Assembly (NCBI GenBank): GCA_949373155.1
Contig: CASICK010000005.1
Location: 1-64,000, forward strand
Origin: an uncultured Synechococcus sp.
Lineage (GTDB): Bacteria; Cyanobacteriota; Cyanobacteriia; PCC-6307; Cyanobiaceae
Reading direction: 5' to 3'
Length of the DNA stretch: 64,000 nucleotides
The notes under the pieces were generated by a model. It saw only the letters and a program-made list of their open reading frames with translations, had not been told where the DNA came from and did not search any database. This document shows, in pieces, positions 7,540-15,652 of this stretch; position 1 is the first letter of the stretch, and every line of letters begins with the position of its first letter. A program made the position numbers and the translations under genes.

Positions 7540-8883
7540 TCAGCTTTTCGCAATGTTCTCCACCATGAGGTCTATCGGCAATGACAAACGAATTGCGAAG
7601 CGACCTGGAACGTTCAAGTCATTCAAACCATCGGCATAACGGCAATCGAGGGAGCCACCATGGAGACGTGCCACATGCACAACAATGGCCAACCCCAATC
7701 CACAGTGGCCCTGTCCTCCACGTGAAGAGTCGAGGCGGTGAAACGGCTGAAGAGCCTGCTCAAACAAACGCTGAGGCATGCCATCACCCTGATCCCAGAC
7801 TTCAATTGAACATTGATCTGCAGTGCGCAGCAACCTCAACACCACAGGGGCTTGGCCATACGTAAACGCGTTATCAATCAAGTTGGCAACAGCTCGACTC
7901 AGGGCAACTGGCTTCACCATGACCTCAATCGTGTCCAACTGAAGCTGCAGTTGATCGGCGGGATGACTACTCGCCACCTCTGCCAGTAGTTGATCCAAAG
8001 GAACGGGCACAGAGAGTTCTTCATCCCCGCCTCCCGCAAATAGCAGGAATTGGCCTGTAATGCGTTCCAGAGATTGCAAATCACCGGCACAACGTTCGCG
8101 TTCTTTTGCGCTGAGTTGAGGCAAAGACAAACGAAACTGCAGCCGAGTGATGGGGGCGCGTAAGTCATGGGCTATTCCAGCGAGCATGGTGGCTCTTTCG
8201 TTCCGATTGGCAGCCAAACGTCGCACCATTGCATTGAAACGGCGTGTAAGGCGCTGAACCTCCGGAGCACCACGAGCAGGGACAGCATCAGGATCGATTC
8301 CGTCCCCAAGCCTGGATAAGGCCTTTTCCAATCCACGTAACGGTGCTTCCACCTCAACGAGCAGAAATAGGCCGCCACAAATCATGCCCGCCCCAACCAG
8401 CGATAATCCCAACAGGGTGGGTTCAGGCGGCCAGCTCGTCGGAGCACGCACGTTCACGCGCAGCCAAATCGGTTCCAGCGGTGAGATCAGCTCAATCCAA
8501 ATTCCGCGTTCGCCCTCGTGATCTCGATCCGCCACGACCATCGGGCAATGGGAGAGCCGCTCACAAAGCTGCGTCTGAAGTGCTTTTGCCTGCCGTTGAA
8601 AGCCTGCGGAAGGAACCTTTTGAACCGGTTTGGGGTGGATCGCAACTTTGAGGTCAAGACCGGTGAGTTCAGTCACCAAATGGGGTGGATAGCGCTCTAG
8701 CGCCAACTCAGTGAGCCTTACATTGAGAGCTAAATCACGGCCGAGCTGGACCGTCTGAAGCTGCTCAAGCTGCTGTCCAAACAACACCTGTAAAACTAAT
8801 AAGCAAAACGCCCAACTGCCAAGAGCAAGGCCACTCCAACCGAACAAAAATCGCAGTCGTATTTTCCAAACCCGTGGGGTCAT
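7540..8883 (-). CDS. EnvZ-like sensor histidine kinase
   Basis: About 447 residues: a first membrane helix (about 10-35), a short extracytoplasmic domain with two cysteines (QLCERLSHCPM), a second helix (about 158-178, LLGLSLVGAGMICGGLFLLV), a HAMP linker, a HisKA box (AGIAHDLRAPITRLQFRLSL, phospho-acceptor His) and a GHKL ATPase with N-box (AVANLIDNAFTYG), G1 (VWDQGDGMP) and G2 (GQGHCGLGLAIV). The architecture is that of EnvZ. The ATG at 8883 follows a GAGGGA-like ribosome site; a TTG at 8895 would overlap the regulator gene. It should phosphorylate the adjacent OmpR-like regulator. Stimulus unknown; osmolarity is suggested only by analogy. Confidence 0.85.
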   Translation of the reverse strand: MTPRVWKIRLRFLFGWSGLALGSWAFCLLVLQVLFGQQLEQLQTVQLGRDLALNVRLTELALERYPPHLVTELTGLDLKVAIHPKPVQKVPSAGFQRQAKALQTQLCERLSHCPMVVADRDHEGERGIWIELISPLEPIWLRVNVRAPTSWPPEPTLLGLSLVGAGMICGGLFLLVEVEAPLRGLEKALSRLGDGIDPDAVPARGAPEVQRLTRRFNAMVRRLAANRNERATMLAGIAHDLRAPITRLQFRLSLPQLSAKERERCAGDLQSLERITGQFLLFAGGGDEELSVPVPLDQLLAEVASSHPADQLQLQLDTIEVMVKPVALSRAVANLIDNAFTYGQAPVVLRLLRTADQCSIEVWDQGDGMPQRLFEQALQPFHRLDSSRGGQGHCGLGLAIVVHVARLHGGSLDCRYADGLNDLNVPGRFAIRLSLPIDLMVENIAKS

Positions 8884-8891
8884 TCCATCCC

Positions 8892-9659
8892 TCAACGCGA
8901 ACGAGGTTGTCCATCAGGAACAAAGACATAGCCGTATCCCCATACCGTTTGGATGTAGCGAGGACGCGCAGGATCGGGTTCAACAAGCTTGCGCACCCGA
9001 GAAACTTGCACGTCCATGCTGCGACTATCCGTATCAGACCCTGGTCCACGAGCCAGCTCGATGAGCCTTTCTCTGGACAAAGGTCGGTGGGGATGCTGCA
9101 CGAAAGCTGCCAACAAGCTGAACTCGCCGCTTGTGATGACGACAGGGGTATCGCCGCGAAACAAGGTTCTGGCAGAAAGATCAAATTGATTCTCTCCGAA
9201 CGTCACATCACCGCCTTCAGCAAGGGGAGTGCCCGCAGGAATCGAACTACGCCTTCTAAGCACTGCTTCGATACGTGCTGACAACTCACGGGGAAGGAAT
9301 GGCTTGGCGAGATAGTCATCAGCCCCCTGCTCCAAGCCAATAATGCGATCAACTCCATCCGCTCTAGCCGTCAACATGACCACGGGGAGATCGTCGCCAG
9401 CATCTCGCAAGCGGCGTAATGCTGTTAGGCCATCATCGCCAGGCATCATCAGGTCGAGAACGATCAAGTCTGGGCGCTGAAATTCGAGCCTTGCCTCAAG
9501 CTGCTTGACATCACTAAGACAGCGAACGTCATAGCCCTGATCAATCAAGTAAGTACCCACCATCTGACGAAGCTCAGGATCGTCATCCACGACCCATATC
9601 ATCGAAGCTTTTTTGGCAGGGGATTGAGAGGCGGCTCCTGAAGGTTGGGTCATCGCCAC
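8892..9659 (-). CDS. OmpR-like response regulator
   Basis: The 255-residue protein has a receiver domain (WVVDDDPELRQMVGTYL; phospho-acceptor Asp in LIVLDLMMPGDDG; VVMLTARADGVDR; DDYLAKPFLPRELSARI) and a winged-helix domain (ITSGEFSLLAAFVQHPHRPL, SRSMDVQVSRVRKLVE). The ending ARPRYIQTVWGYGYVFVPDG is nearly the proteobacterial OmpR signature, closer to OmpR than to cyanobacterial RpaA or RpaB. It lies immediately upstream of the EnvZ-like kinase gene with a gap of only a few bases, so the two form one operon. Two perfect inverted repeats sit directly upstream of its start. Confidence 0.9.
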   Translation of the reverse strand: MAMTQPSGAASQSPAKKASMIWVVDDDPELRQMVGTYLIDQGYDVRCLSDVKQLEARLEFQRPDLIVLDLMMPGDDGLTALRRLRDAGDDLPVVMLTARADGVDRIIGLEQGADDYLAKPFLPRELSARIEAVLRRRSSIPAGTPLAEGGDVTFGENQFDLSARTLFRGDTPVVITSGEFSLLAAFVQHPHRPLSRERLIELARGPGSDTDSRSMDVQVSRVRKLVEPDPARPRYIQTVWGYGYVFVPDGQPRSR

Positions 9660-9669
9660 TTCAATTGAA

Positions 9670-9714
9670 TGCTCCGATCGTATGGAGCATCAAGCAAACT
9701 GTCTCGCGGAGACG
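9670..9714. promoter_or_regulatory. Two inverted repeats upstream of the OmpR-like gene
   Basis: Within the spacer between the OmpR-like gene (start 9659, minus strand) and the EF-hand gene (start 9791, plus strand) are two perfect inverted repeats: ATGCTCC-N8-GGAGCAT at 9670-9691 and GTCTC-GCG-GAGAC at 9702-9714. The first begins 11 bases before the regulator's start codon. They could be operators (for example autoregulation) or hairpins in the leader RNA. The repeats are visible; their role is inference. Confidence 0.4.
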
Positions 9715-9790
9715 GACCATGTCACAGTTAATTGACGATCTGTCATCACTCAGACATCTCTTCACCGATCACACTCAATAGTCTGTTGCG

Positions 9791-10246
9791 ATGGAGAAGT
9801 TGGTCACATTCACACTTGTTGCACTAGGGGCAGGTCTCCTACTGCCAGACCTAGATGTGCGAGCCAACCCTGTGCGTCATTACGGCACCAGAATGGAGGC
9901 GTTATTCGTTCGAATGGATTCCAATCGTGATGGTCGTTTAGAGAGAAGAGAGATTAGCGGCCAGCCCTACCTCGAACGGCGACTACAACGGCATCCAACC
10001 CGCAAATATTTGTTAATCGAGGACATCAGGCCCTCCGCTAAGCATCCAAGCGGGTTGCGATTGCAAAGACGATTCCAACAAGCCGATCGCAATTTCGATG
10101 GCAAATTGGATCGCAAGGAGGTGGCATCCCTTCCCTGGCTTCAGCGCAACTTCGAGAGCCTAGACCGCAATGGAGACGGCGGTCTGACCCTTAATGAACT
10201 GTGGATGATGCAACGTTCACTCGCACCTCGATCGAGATCACGCTGA
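9791..10246 (+). CDS. Secreted EF-hand calcium-binding protein
   Basis: A 151-residue protein with an N-terminal signal sequence (TFTLVALGAGLLLPDL, about residues 5-20) and three EF-hand loops: DSNRDGRLERRE, DRNFDGKLDRKE and DRNGDGGLTLNE. In each, positions 1, 3, 5, 9 and 12 mostly carry the expected Asp, Asn, Glu or Thr ligands, so calcium binding is likely. It is rich in Arg between the loops. It is probably periplasmic or extracellular. It is transcribed divergently from the OmpR/EnvZ-like operon and convergently with the next gene. The specific role is unknown. Confidence 0.8.
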   Translation: MEKLVTFTLVALGAGLLLPDLDVRANPVRHYGTRMEALFVRMDSNRDGRLERREISGQPYLERRLQRHPTRKYLLIEDIRPSAKHPSGLRLQRRFQQADRNFDGKLDRKEVASLPWLQRNFESLDRNGDGGLTLNELWMMQRSLAPRSRSR

Positions 10247-10258
10247 GAAATGGCTGAG

Positions 10259-10702
10259 TTAGCGGATTCTGCCCAGCCTGCGGCGAGGGGAACGTGAACG
10301 TTTTGAAGCGTTGAGAGATTGAAGTGATTGCCTACGAGCTGATGATTGAAAAACAACAGCGATCGTGCGCACGAGCCGAATCAAACCTGAGAGAAGCGCG
10401 AGCAGACCCAACACCAGAAGAGCAGCAATCAGTACGGCTGCCGACAATCCAAGAAACGCTTCCAACAATTGACTGAGGCCGCGAATCAAATCAGCAATCG
10501 CTTCACTCACAACAACGATTGCATCGACCTTGGTGGGTAACCAGCTCAAACCTGCGAGCAAGCCCGTCCCAAGCAGCAATAGAAGAACTGATTCCAACAA
10601 CATCCTCCAAACAGGGAAGCGCCTGGAGGATCGTTTGCGTTGGCTGAAAACGCGACGTTCGCGTTGTGGTCGATTCAGACGGCGGATGTTCTTCGAGGTC
10701 AT
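10259..10702 (-). CDS. Conserved-looking small membrane protein
   Basis: 147 residues: a strongly basic N-terminus (about 30 residues, many Arg), two hydrophobic helices (about 33-55, MLLESVLLLLLGTGLLAGLS, and 82-110, LSAAVLIAALLVLGLLALLS), and a basic Arg/Ser-rich tail. No family is recognised. The start codon overlaps the stop of the gene upstream (ATGA), indicating translational coupling. The two charged ends suggest a membrane protein whose termini face the cytoplasm and may touch nucleic acid or acidic lipids, but that is speculation. Confidence 0.55.
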   Translation of the reverse strand: MTSKNIRRLNRPQRERRVFSQRKRSSRRFPVWRMLLESVLLLLLGTGLLAGLSWLPTKVDAIVVVSEAIADLIRGLSQLLEAFLGLSAAVLIAALLVLGLLALLSGLIRLVRTIAVVFQSSARRQSLQSLNASKRSRSPRRRLGRIR

Positions 10703-10944
10703 GGCACTAATGACAACTTGGCTCGACGCATCCAGCGCTCAAATTCAATCAGAACCAACTCATTCGGGCAGTCAATCAAACTGAGATCACCAACCGTGCA
10801 ATCTCCATAACCACTGTGATGAAGAGTGAGTTGATAATCAGAACCACTCAAGCCACAAACCTCCGGATCACTGCGAACAACGACATCCAGTGAAGCTCCA
10901 ATCCTTGCGACACGACGTCTCAGATCAGACCAACTTGAGGACAT
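10699..10944 (-). CDS. Hypothetical protein coupled to a membrane protein gene
   Basis: An 81-residue soluble protein beginning MSSSWSDLRRRVARIGASLD and ending in FERWMRRAKLSLVP. It has two cysteines (EVCGLSG and GDCTVGD) plus one in IDCPNE. No family is recognised. The ATG at 10944 was taken rather than an upstream TTG (10953). Its stop overlaps the next gene's start by four bases, and the DUF4335 gene lies about 50 bases upstream, so all four minus-strand genes here may form one operon. Confidence 0.5.
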   Translation of the reverse strand: MSSSWSDLRRRVARIGASLDVVVRSDPEVCGLSGSDYQLTLHHSGYGDCTVGDLSLIDCPNELVLIEFERWMRRAKLSLVP

Positions 10945-10992
10945 TGAAGACAAGCAATCAAAGCCAATATATGGGCGAAAACGACGACTGGT

Positions 10993-11637
10993 TCAACGCG
11001 ATGGATCGGCTTGTGAAGGATCGCTAACAGGATCTGGAATGGGAGCCTCTACGGAGTCAGGAGGAGCCTTGGTCTCTTGGCTGGGCAATGGAACAACCAT
11101 GGCCATAACCCCCACTACAGCAAGTGCGACACCACCAAACATGGGTGCAGCCAAACGACGGACCAAGGGGACCCTCTCCACCAATTCACGCCGACTCAAG
11201 GGGTCATTGATGATCTGGGGCCAAGGAATGGCCACGCGCTCGTCAGCACGGAGCGCATCTAGACAGCGCAAAAGGTCGGCGAGATCAGCATCATCCAACT
11301 TGATTTCCAACGGCGGAACATCGGGCTGACTGCTCGTGAGTTCCAGCTGATGACCACCATCGACAGGCCGAAGACTTACTGGATGGTGAGACCATCCTTC
11401 AGGCCTGGAAACCCCTGAGATTTGATGGCGTGCATAAGGGAACACAACAGCCATCAACGCTTCAAGGTGATCTCGTTTCCCCTCCAGTTCAGGAGCACCG
11501 ACCAATTGAAGACGCCAAGCAGACAAGATCCCCATCACGCTGTCGCCATGTCCCGACGAAAAGTCAGGAAGGCCATCCACCTCAAGCCTGGCCGCCGTTT
11601 GGTCGTAGCGATAAGAGAGTTTGAGCATCGAAATCAT
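10993..11637 (-). CDS. DUF4335 family protein
   Basis: The 214-residue protein starts with the strand-rich region typical of DUF4335 (MLKLSYRYDQTAARLEVDGL), continues through a helical section (DDADLADLLRCLDALRADERVAIPWP) and ends with a single membrane helix (about 172-192, MFGGVALAVVGVMAMVVPL) and a proline/acid-rich tail. The family is essentially cyanobacterial and uncharacterised. Its ATG overlaps the TGA of the DUF3038 gene (TGATG), which is the usual neighbour. The pair probably acts together at a membrane; function unknown. Confidence 0.75.
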   Translation of the reverse strand: MISMLKLSYRYDQTAARLEVDGLPDFSSGHGDSVMGILSAWRLQLVGAPELEGKRDHLEALMAVVFPYARHQISGVSRPEGWSHHPVSLRPVDGGHQLELTSSQPDVPPLEIKLDDADLADLLRCLDALRADERVAIPWPQIINDPLSRRELVERVPLVRRLAAPMFGGVALAVVGVMAMVVPLPSQETKAPPDSVEAPIPDPVSDPSQADPSR

Positions 11638-12194
11638 CAGGGTGTTGGGTCAAGAAGACTGGCCCGAAGGCGATCCACTCCACCGGGACCTGCAGCCAGC
11701 GCCAGAGTCAAAACAAGCTGTCGTTGGATCGATGCAGAATGATCGGTGCTGAGCAAGCGTTGAACAGCACCCCGGCGAAGATTGAAGCGCTCAGCAATCA
11801 AATCTTTCAAGCGTTGGTCCACTAAGGCCCAGCGCTGCTTGCTCAGGTCTGCAGGTTCACGACACGACAAAAGTTGGTGAAGCATCGGATAAAGGCGATC
11901 AGCCATTGCACAGAGAAGCCTGATAAGGGCCTCTGTTTCAGCCGAACCAAGTCTTCCACGACGCGTAGAGCGTCGAAGCGGGTTGTGACATCGACGTTTC
12001 CAAAGCTCCACCCGATTAGGGAACAGACCTTCGAAACCAAGTTGTTGGGTGGCCCAAAGCATGGCCTCCCCACCATTGAAATCCAAGGACTCCACAGTGA
12101 GCAAAAGGAGATCGAGACGTTCCATCCCACGACGGCCAAGCACTGCAGTTGGCAACGACGCTTCTTGTAGAGGAGTGACTGTTGCTTCAGTCAT
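11637..12194 (-). CDS. DUF3038 family protein
   Basis: About 185 residues, mainly helical, with the block MERLDLLLLTVESLDFNGGE near the N-terminus and basic segments (WKRRCHNPLRRSTRRGRLG) in the middle. This matches the cyanobacterial DUF3038 family, which has no known function. The ATG at 12194 is preferred over a TTG at 12212. It is the first gene of the DUF3038-DUF4335 pair and is translationally coupled to it. Confidence 0.75.
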   Translation of the reverse strand: MTEATVTPLQEASLPTAVLGRRGMERLDLLLLTVESLDFNGGEAMLWATQQLGFEGLFPNRVELWKRRCHNPLRRSTRRGRLGSAETEALIRLLCAMADRLYPMLHQLLSCREPADLSKQRWALVDQRLKDLIAERFNLRRGAVQRLLSTDHSASIQRQLVLTLALAAGPGGVDRLRASLLDPTP

Positions 12195-12777
12195 GGCTGG
12201 ATGGAGTACCAATTCGAGTCATACCGCTTCGAGATCAATCAAGACAGGCTTGGCTGCAGTGCTAACACACGATCAGGAAAGTCTGGAATCAGCTTCCTCA
12301 TCAGCAACTAAAAATGTTTGACCGTATTAAGCAATCCAACCCTAAGGCTTTAAACAAGTCTTTCAAGGGAATGGCAGCAACAGCTAAAATTGACACAAGA
12401 TCCAAGCCAAACAAAACTCGAGAAAGCCCAACAAAACAAGATTCTTACTCAGAAATCACATTTTCATCGCGCTGACTAGCGGCACAAAAACCTACAAAAA
12501 AGAAACTAAGCAGCAATAAAACACTTTCGACCAACTCCTTACAAACAAGGAAAGACATGCACTCATCAGCCATAAAGTTCGTTTTATTTGAAATCGAAGG
12601 ATATTTTTTGCGCCAGCAAAAAACTAATTTCTTAGATTGAGGCTTGGCTGCTCATGATTTTAATCGATTCATTCTGAATGTTTCAGTAAGAAGAAGCTAC
12701 TTAGGAGACACGCGAAATCAAGCTCATCAAGGGGACACTCTGCGATAATTGATTGCAAGTTTCACTAAAACACGTCC
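12195..12777. other. Long spacer before apt
   Basis: About 580 bases between the DUF3038 start and apt, AT-rich after 12310. Apart from a possible 53-residue frame (12314-12475, listed separately) nothing gene-like stands out. It should contain divergent promoters for the DUF3038 operon and apt. I saw no tRNA-like fold or strong terminator. Confidence 0.45.
12314..12475 (+). CDS. Possible small lysine-rich protein (53 aa)
   Basis: An open frame from ATG 12314 to TGA 12475 encodes MFDRIKQSNPKALNKSFKG followed by a polar, Lys/Ser/Thr-rich tail ending in EITFSSR. It has no recognised family and no obvious ribosome site. Its length and composition could arise by chance in this long spacer, so it is listed with low confidence. 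Confidence 0.22.
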   Translation: MFDRIKQSNPKALNKSFKGMAATAKIDTRSKPNKTRESPTKQDSYSEITFSSR

Positions 12778-13296
12778 TTGGATCTTCGTCATTACGTTCA
12801 GGATATTCCAGACTTTCCAAAACCAGGAATTCTCTTCCGAGATATATCCCCGATGTTGCGTGATCCCGCGGGCTGGTCAGAGGTAATGGATCGTCTGGGA
12901 AGGCTGTGCGATTCGTTAAAACCAGACCTGATTTTGGGAATTGAAGCCAGGGGTTTCATTGTGGGAATGGGTTTGGCAACGCATAAGAAGCTGGGATTTG
13001 TTCCAGTACGCAAACCAGGAAAACTCCCCGGGCAGGTGTACGGGATTGATTACGCCCTGGAATACGGAACGGATCGCCTCGAGATTCATGCAGATGCCAT
13101 GAGAGGCGAACCGAGAATTTTGATTGTTGATGATCTCCTAGCAACAGGAGGGACTGCCTCGGCCACGACCGATTTAGTCAAGAAGGCTGGCGGGCAACTG
13201 GTTGGTTGCGCCTTCATCGTGGAACTCACAGCTTTAGGTGGACGAGGGCGTCTTCCCGATGACATCCAGGTTGAATCTCTGATTCACTACTCCTGA
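12778..13296 (+). CDS. apt: Adenine phosphoribosyltransferase
   Basis: Apt salvages adenine with PRPP to AMP. The 172-residue protein shows the family order: [45 protein letters not shown], and the PRPP loop [14 protein letters not shown] near residues 118-132. Length matches bacterial Apt. Translation is inferred to begin at a TTG (12778) because the conserved N-terminus ([12 protein letters not shown]) begins there and no ATG lies upstream in frame. It converges on DUF2949 with a 10-base overlap. Confidence 0.95.
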   Translation: MDLRHYVQDIPDFPKPGILFRDISPMLRDPAGWSEVMDRLGRLCDSLKPDLILGIEARGFIVGMGLATHKKLGFVPVRKPGKLPGQVYGIDYALEYGTDRLEIHADAMRGEPRILIVDDLLATGGTASATTDLVKKAGGQLVGCAFIVELTALGGRGRLPDDIQVESLIHYS

Positions 13297-13502
13297 GCTT
13301 GCTGCCAGTCCAAAACATCTTGGTAACCTTGCAAACTGAGCAGTCCAAAACTCCAGAGCACCACTGGCAGGGGAGCTTGTTCTAATTCAGCTTGGCGCAG
13401 GCCAAGATTGATGGCACTGGCACTCAATCCCAGTTTGCCCTCCAAGTAGGCGAGCAAGGCAGCGGAGGGCTTGGGTTGCGGGTCACTACTAATGACCATC
13501 AA
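13287..13502 (-). CDS. DUF2949 family protein
   Basis: A 71-residue protein fitting the small cyanobacterial DUF2949 family: [20 protein letters not shown] then [24 protein letters not shown]. Function unknown. It is the last gene of the minus-strand operon that runs from dapB, 16 bases after the FAD hydroxylase gene, and it overlaps the end of apt tail to tail. Confidence 0.75.
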   Translation of the reverse strand: MMVISSDPQPKPSAALLAYLEGKLGLSASAINLGLRQAELEQAPLPVVLWSFGLLSLQGYQDVLDWQQAQE

Positions 13503-13518
13503 AACCGATCAATTCCAC

Positions 13519-14691
13519 TCACTCTGGCAAGTTGTGCAAAAGAGTGCTTGGTCCATCTGACATCGCCTGCAGTGAAACCCGCCGAAACAAGGGAGAGTGC
13601 TTGAGCATGAAGAGACCGAGACGTCGTATGAACAGAACTGAAGACTGTCGGTTGGAGAACAAACGAACGAGAAGATCTGTGGCAAGACCAACGGTTAATA
13701 GATCAAAAAAACGGAGCCTGGAATAGCGACCAGGAACAGCTTTTAGCCCACGTCGTGCATAGGAAGCAGAGGTCATCAATTGAAGGAGAGTTTCAACATC
13801 TCGCCAACAAAGATTGAGCCCCTGCCCCCCTACAGGGTGACAGCGATGACCAGATTCACCAACCAGAACAACATTCTGTCGATGCAGTAGTGGGGCAAAA
13901 CTAAACTCTAAGGGGAAAGCAGCGGGTGAATCGAGCAACGCATCTGGTTCGAGACCAGTCGGGAGGATCGTGCAAAGCTTGTCAAGGAAGGCCGATGTTT
14001 TAAGACCAGCTAACTGACGACATCGATGAATAGGAGCACTCCATACCACTTGAAAGTCAGTCTTGCCAAGCGGGAGTATGGCTAATGGACCTTCTGGCCT
14101 GAAGCATTCGAACGCTTTTTCTGAATCAATATCACGAAAACGAACTTTTGCTGTTAAGCAGCCCTGGGAATACGAGTGCGACCACCAAGGAAATTTGAAC
14201 TGTGATCGGGTCGGGGAGCGAGGACCATCTGCTGCAATCACCAAACCAAAATCATGAGTGGAAAATGGTGATTGATCGGTCGCTGCACCAAGGAAAAGTT
14301 TAACTTGGGCGGAACTCTCTAGACGGCTCATTAGGAGCTTCATCAAAGAGCAATGATCCAAAATCCAACCAACAGATTGGGATGATCTATTGGCAGGATG
14401 AAGATCTAAATCTGTAAAATTTACAGACTGGTTGATACCACGATCCTCGAGACTTAATGTCTTGAAGGGTGACAAGAAAGGATATAACTCATCCCAAAGT
14501 CCTAATCGCGTTAGGAGACGTCGAGAGGAATGAGTTAGGGCGTATGCCCTACTACGAGAGCAAATTTGATCTGCGCTCAGAGGGTCATAAAGATGAATTG
14601 AGTAACCAGAATTTGAGAGCCCAAGGGCAAGCAAACTTCCTGTTGGACCGGCACCATTGATCCGAATCGGAGATTGGTAGCCGGTCATCAC
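13519..14691 (-). CDS. UbiH/COQ6-family FAD-dependent hydroxylase
   Basis: 390 residues with an N-terminal FAD-binding GxGxxG-like motif (IRINGAGPTGSLLALGLSNSG), the second conserved stretch GLVIAADGPRSPTRSQ near residue 160 and the third FAD motif VVLVGESGHRCHPVGGQGLN near residue 290. These are diagnostic of the UbiH/UbiF/VisC aromatic hydroxylases. In cyanobacteria members may hydroxylate a quinone or related ring, but the substrate cannot be told here. The gene follows the hli gene by five bases. The C-terminal hydrophobic region (LLTVGLATDLLVRLF) suggests membrane association. Confidence 0.8.
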   Translation of the reverse strand: MMTGYQSPIRINGAGPTGSLLALGLSNSGYSIHLYDPLSADQICSRSRAYALTHSSRRLLTRLGLWDELYPFLSPFKTLSLEDRGINQSVNFTDLDLHPANRSSQSVGWILDHCSLMKLLMSRLESSAQVKLFLGAATDQSPFSTHDFGLVIAADGPRSPTRSQFKFPWWSHSYSQGCLTAKVRFRDIDSEKAFECFRPEGPLAILPLGKTDFQVVWSAPIHRCRQLAGLKTSAFLDKLCTILPTGLEPDALLDSPAAFPLEFSFAPLLHRQNVVLVGESGHRCHPVGGQGLNLCWRDVETLLQLMTSASYARRGLKAVPGRYSRLRFFDLLTVGLATDLLVRLFSNRQSSVLFIRRLGLFMLKHSPLFRRVSLQAMSDGPSTLLHNLPE

Positions 14692-14696
14692 TGTGA

Positions 14697-14948
14697 TTAG
14701 CCGATGCCGAGAAGCCCGCGGGTGAATGCTTCACCACCCATCGCCAATTCAGTGCCAAGTAAGGCAATGAACCCGAGCATGGCCATGCGGCCATTGAGCT
14801 TTTCAGCGCGCTCATGAAAGCCCCAACCGCTCTCCACGTCCACGACTTCCATGCGTGGCTCTGTTGCGAATGCATTGAGACGGCCACCATCTTCGGTGGT
14901 CACGGTTGCACCACGGATGGTTGCAGCGTTTGTAGAGGCCTGAGTCAT
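14697..14948 (-). CDS. hli: High-light-inducible (Hli/SCP) chlorophyll-binding-like protein
   Basis: 83 residues. The C-terminal half has the chlorophyll a/b-binding-like helix: FHERAEKLNGRMAMLGFIALLGTELAMGGEAF, with the conserved E-x-x-N-G-R-x-A-M chlorophyll-ligand motif at about residues 49-57. Hli proteins bind pigments and protect photosystems or carry chlorophyll under stress. The ATG at 14948 was chosen because the longer frame upstream (to 15143) is antisense-like and unconserved. It is embedded in the dapB-to-DUF2949 operon rather than standing alone. Confidence 0.92.
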   Translation of the reverse strand: MTQASTNAATIRGATVTTEDGGRLNAFATEPRMEVVDVESGWGFHERAEKLNGRMAMLGFIALLGTELAMGGEAFTRGLLGIG

Positions 14949-14965
14949 GGGGAACCTGCCGGTGT

Positions 14966-15640
14966 TTAAGAAGTGTAACCCATTTGTGAAGAAACTTTGC
15001 GCAATCGCATGCGGCAGAGGTCTTCGAACGCAGGTCGAAGCAGATATGGATACTCTCCGATCCAGATCCGAAGACCGGGAAGCCAAGCATCGGTTAGGGC
15101 GCCCAATCTCGAAAAATCGTTGCGGTCGCTCAACACCACACAACGGATCAACGCTCCGGAGCGAATCGATGCATGCTGCTTGGTCATTGGGAAGGAGATC
15201 CGTCCGAGATAGCCATCTTCATCAGCCAACTCCAACACCAACCACGTCCGTCGATTTTCAATCAATTCGAGCTGGCCGCGAGCATCAGCCTGCTCCCGCT
15301 GGTTTTCAACGCGCTCTTGCCGAGAAGCCTTAACGATCTCCCCTTCAAAAAGAGCTGCCGAAGGATACCGGCGTAAAACGGCATTTTTTTGACCGGCTTC
15401 CAAAATCGGCCCCCACAGCACATAAAGCAAAAACACAACACCAATCAGAAGCAAAATCGAGCCCCAACGGCTGGATAACTGGCTCTGACTGATCAGAAGA
15501 GTGATCACTCCTCCAATCGTGGCAATCAGCACACGCTGGAGAACTTTTCGAGGATTGCCAAGGGCGGCTTTGAATTGTTGACCAGTGGCAACTGCGGGAA
15601 TCAACCGATGTAACTCACCGGGACGAAGCGGAATCAACAT
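14966..15640 (-). CDS. Conserved cyanobacterial membrane-anchored protein
   Basis: 224 residues with two close hydrophobic helices (about 38-52, VLIATIGGVITLLIS, and 61-80, ILLLIGVVFLLYVLWGP), then a soluble domain with a strand-rich core (ALFEGEIVKASR, RTWLVLELADEDGYLGRISFP, SIRSGALIRCVVLSDRND). It resembles a widely conserved cyanobacterial protein without known function; I do not assign more. It lies 12 bases after dapB and 17 bases before hli, so it is cotranscribed with both. Confidence 0.65.
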   Translation of the reverse strand: MLIPLRPGELHRLIPAVATGQQFKAALGNPRKVLQRVLIATIGGVITLLISQSQLSSRWGSILLLIGVVFLLYVLWGPILEAGQKNAVLRRYPSAALFEGEIVKASRQERVENQREQADARGQLELIENRRTWLVLELADEDGYLGRISFPMTKQHASIRSGALIRCVVLSDRNDFSRLGALTDAWLPGLRIWIGEYPYLLRPAFEDLCRMRLRKVSSQMGYTS

Positions 15641-15652
15641 CGTGCCAACTCC

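Noticed and set aside
14947..15376. Plus-strand frames across the hli/membrane protein genes
   Set aside because: They are shadows of the minus-strand operon, with no conserved motifs and poor codon character.
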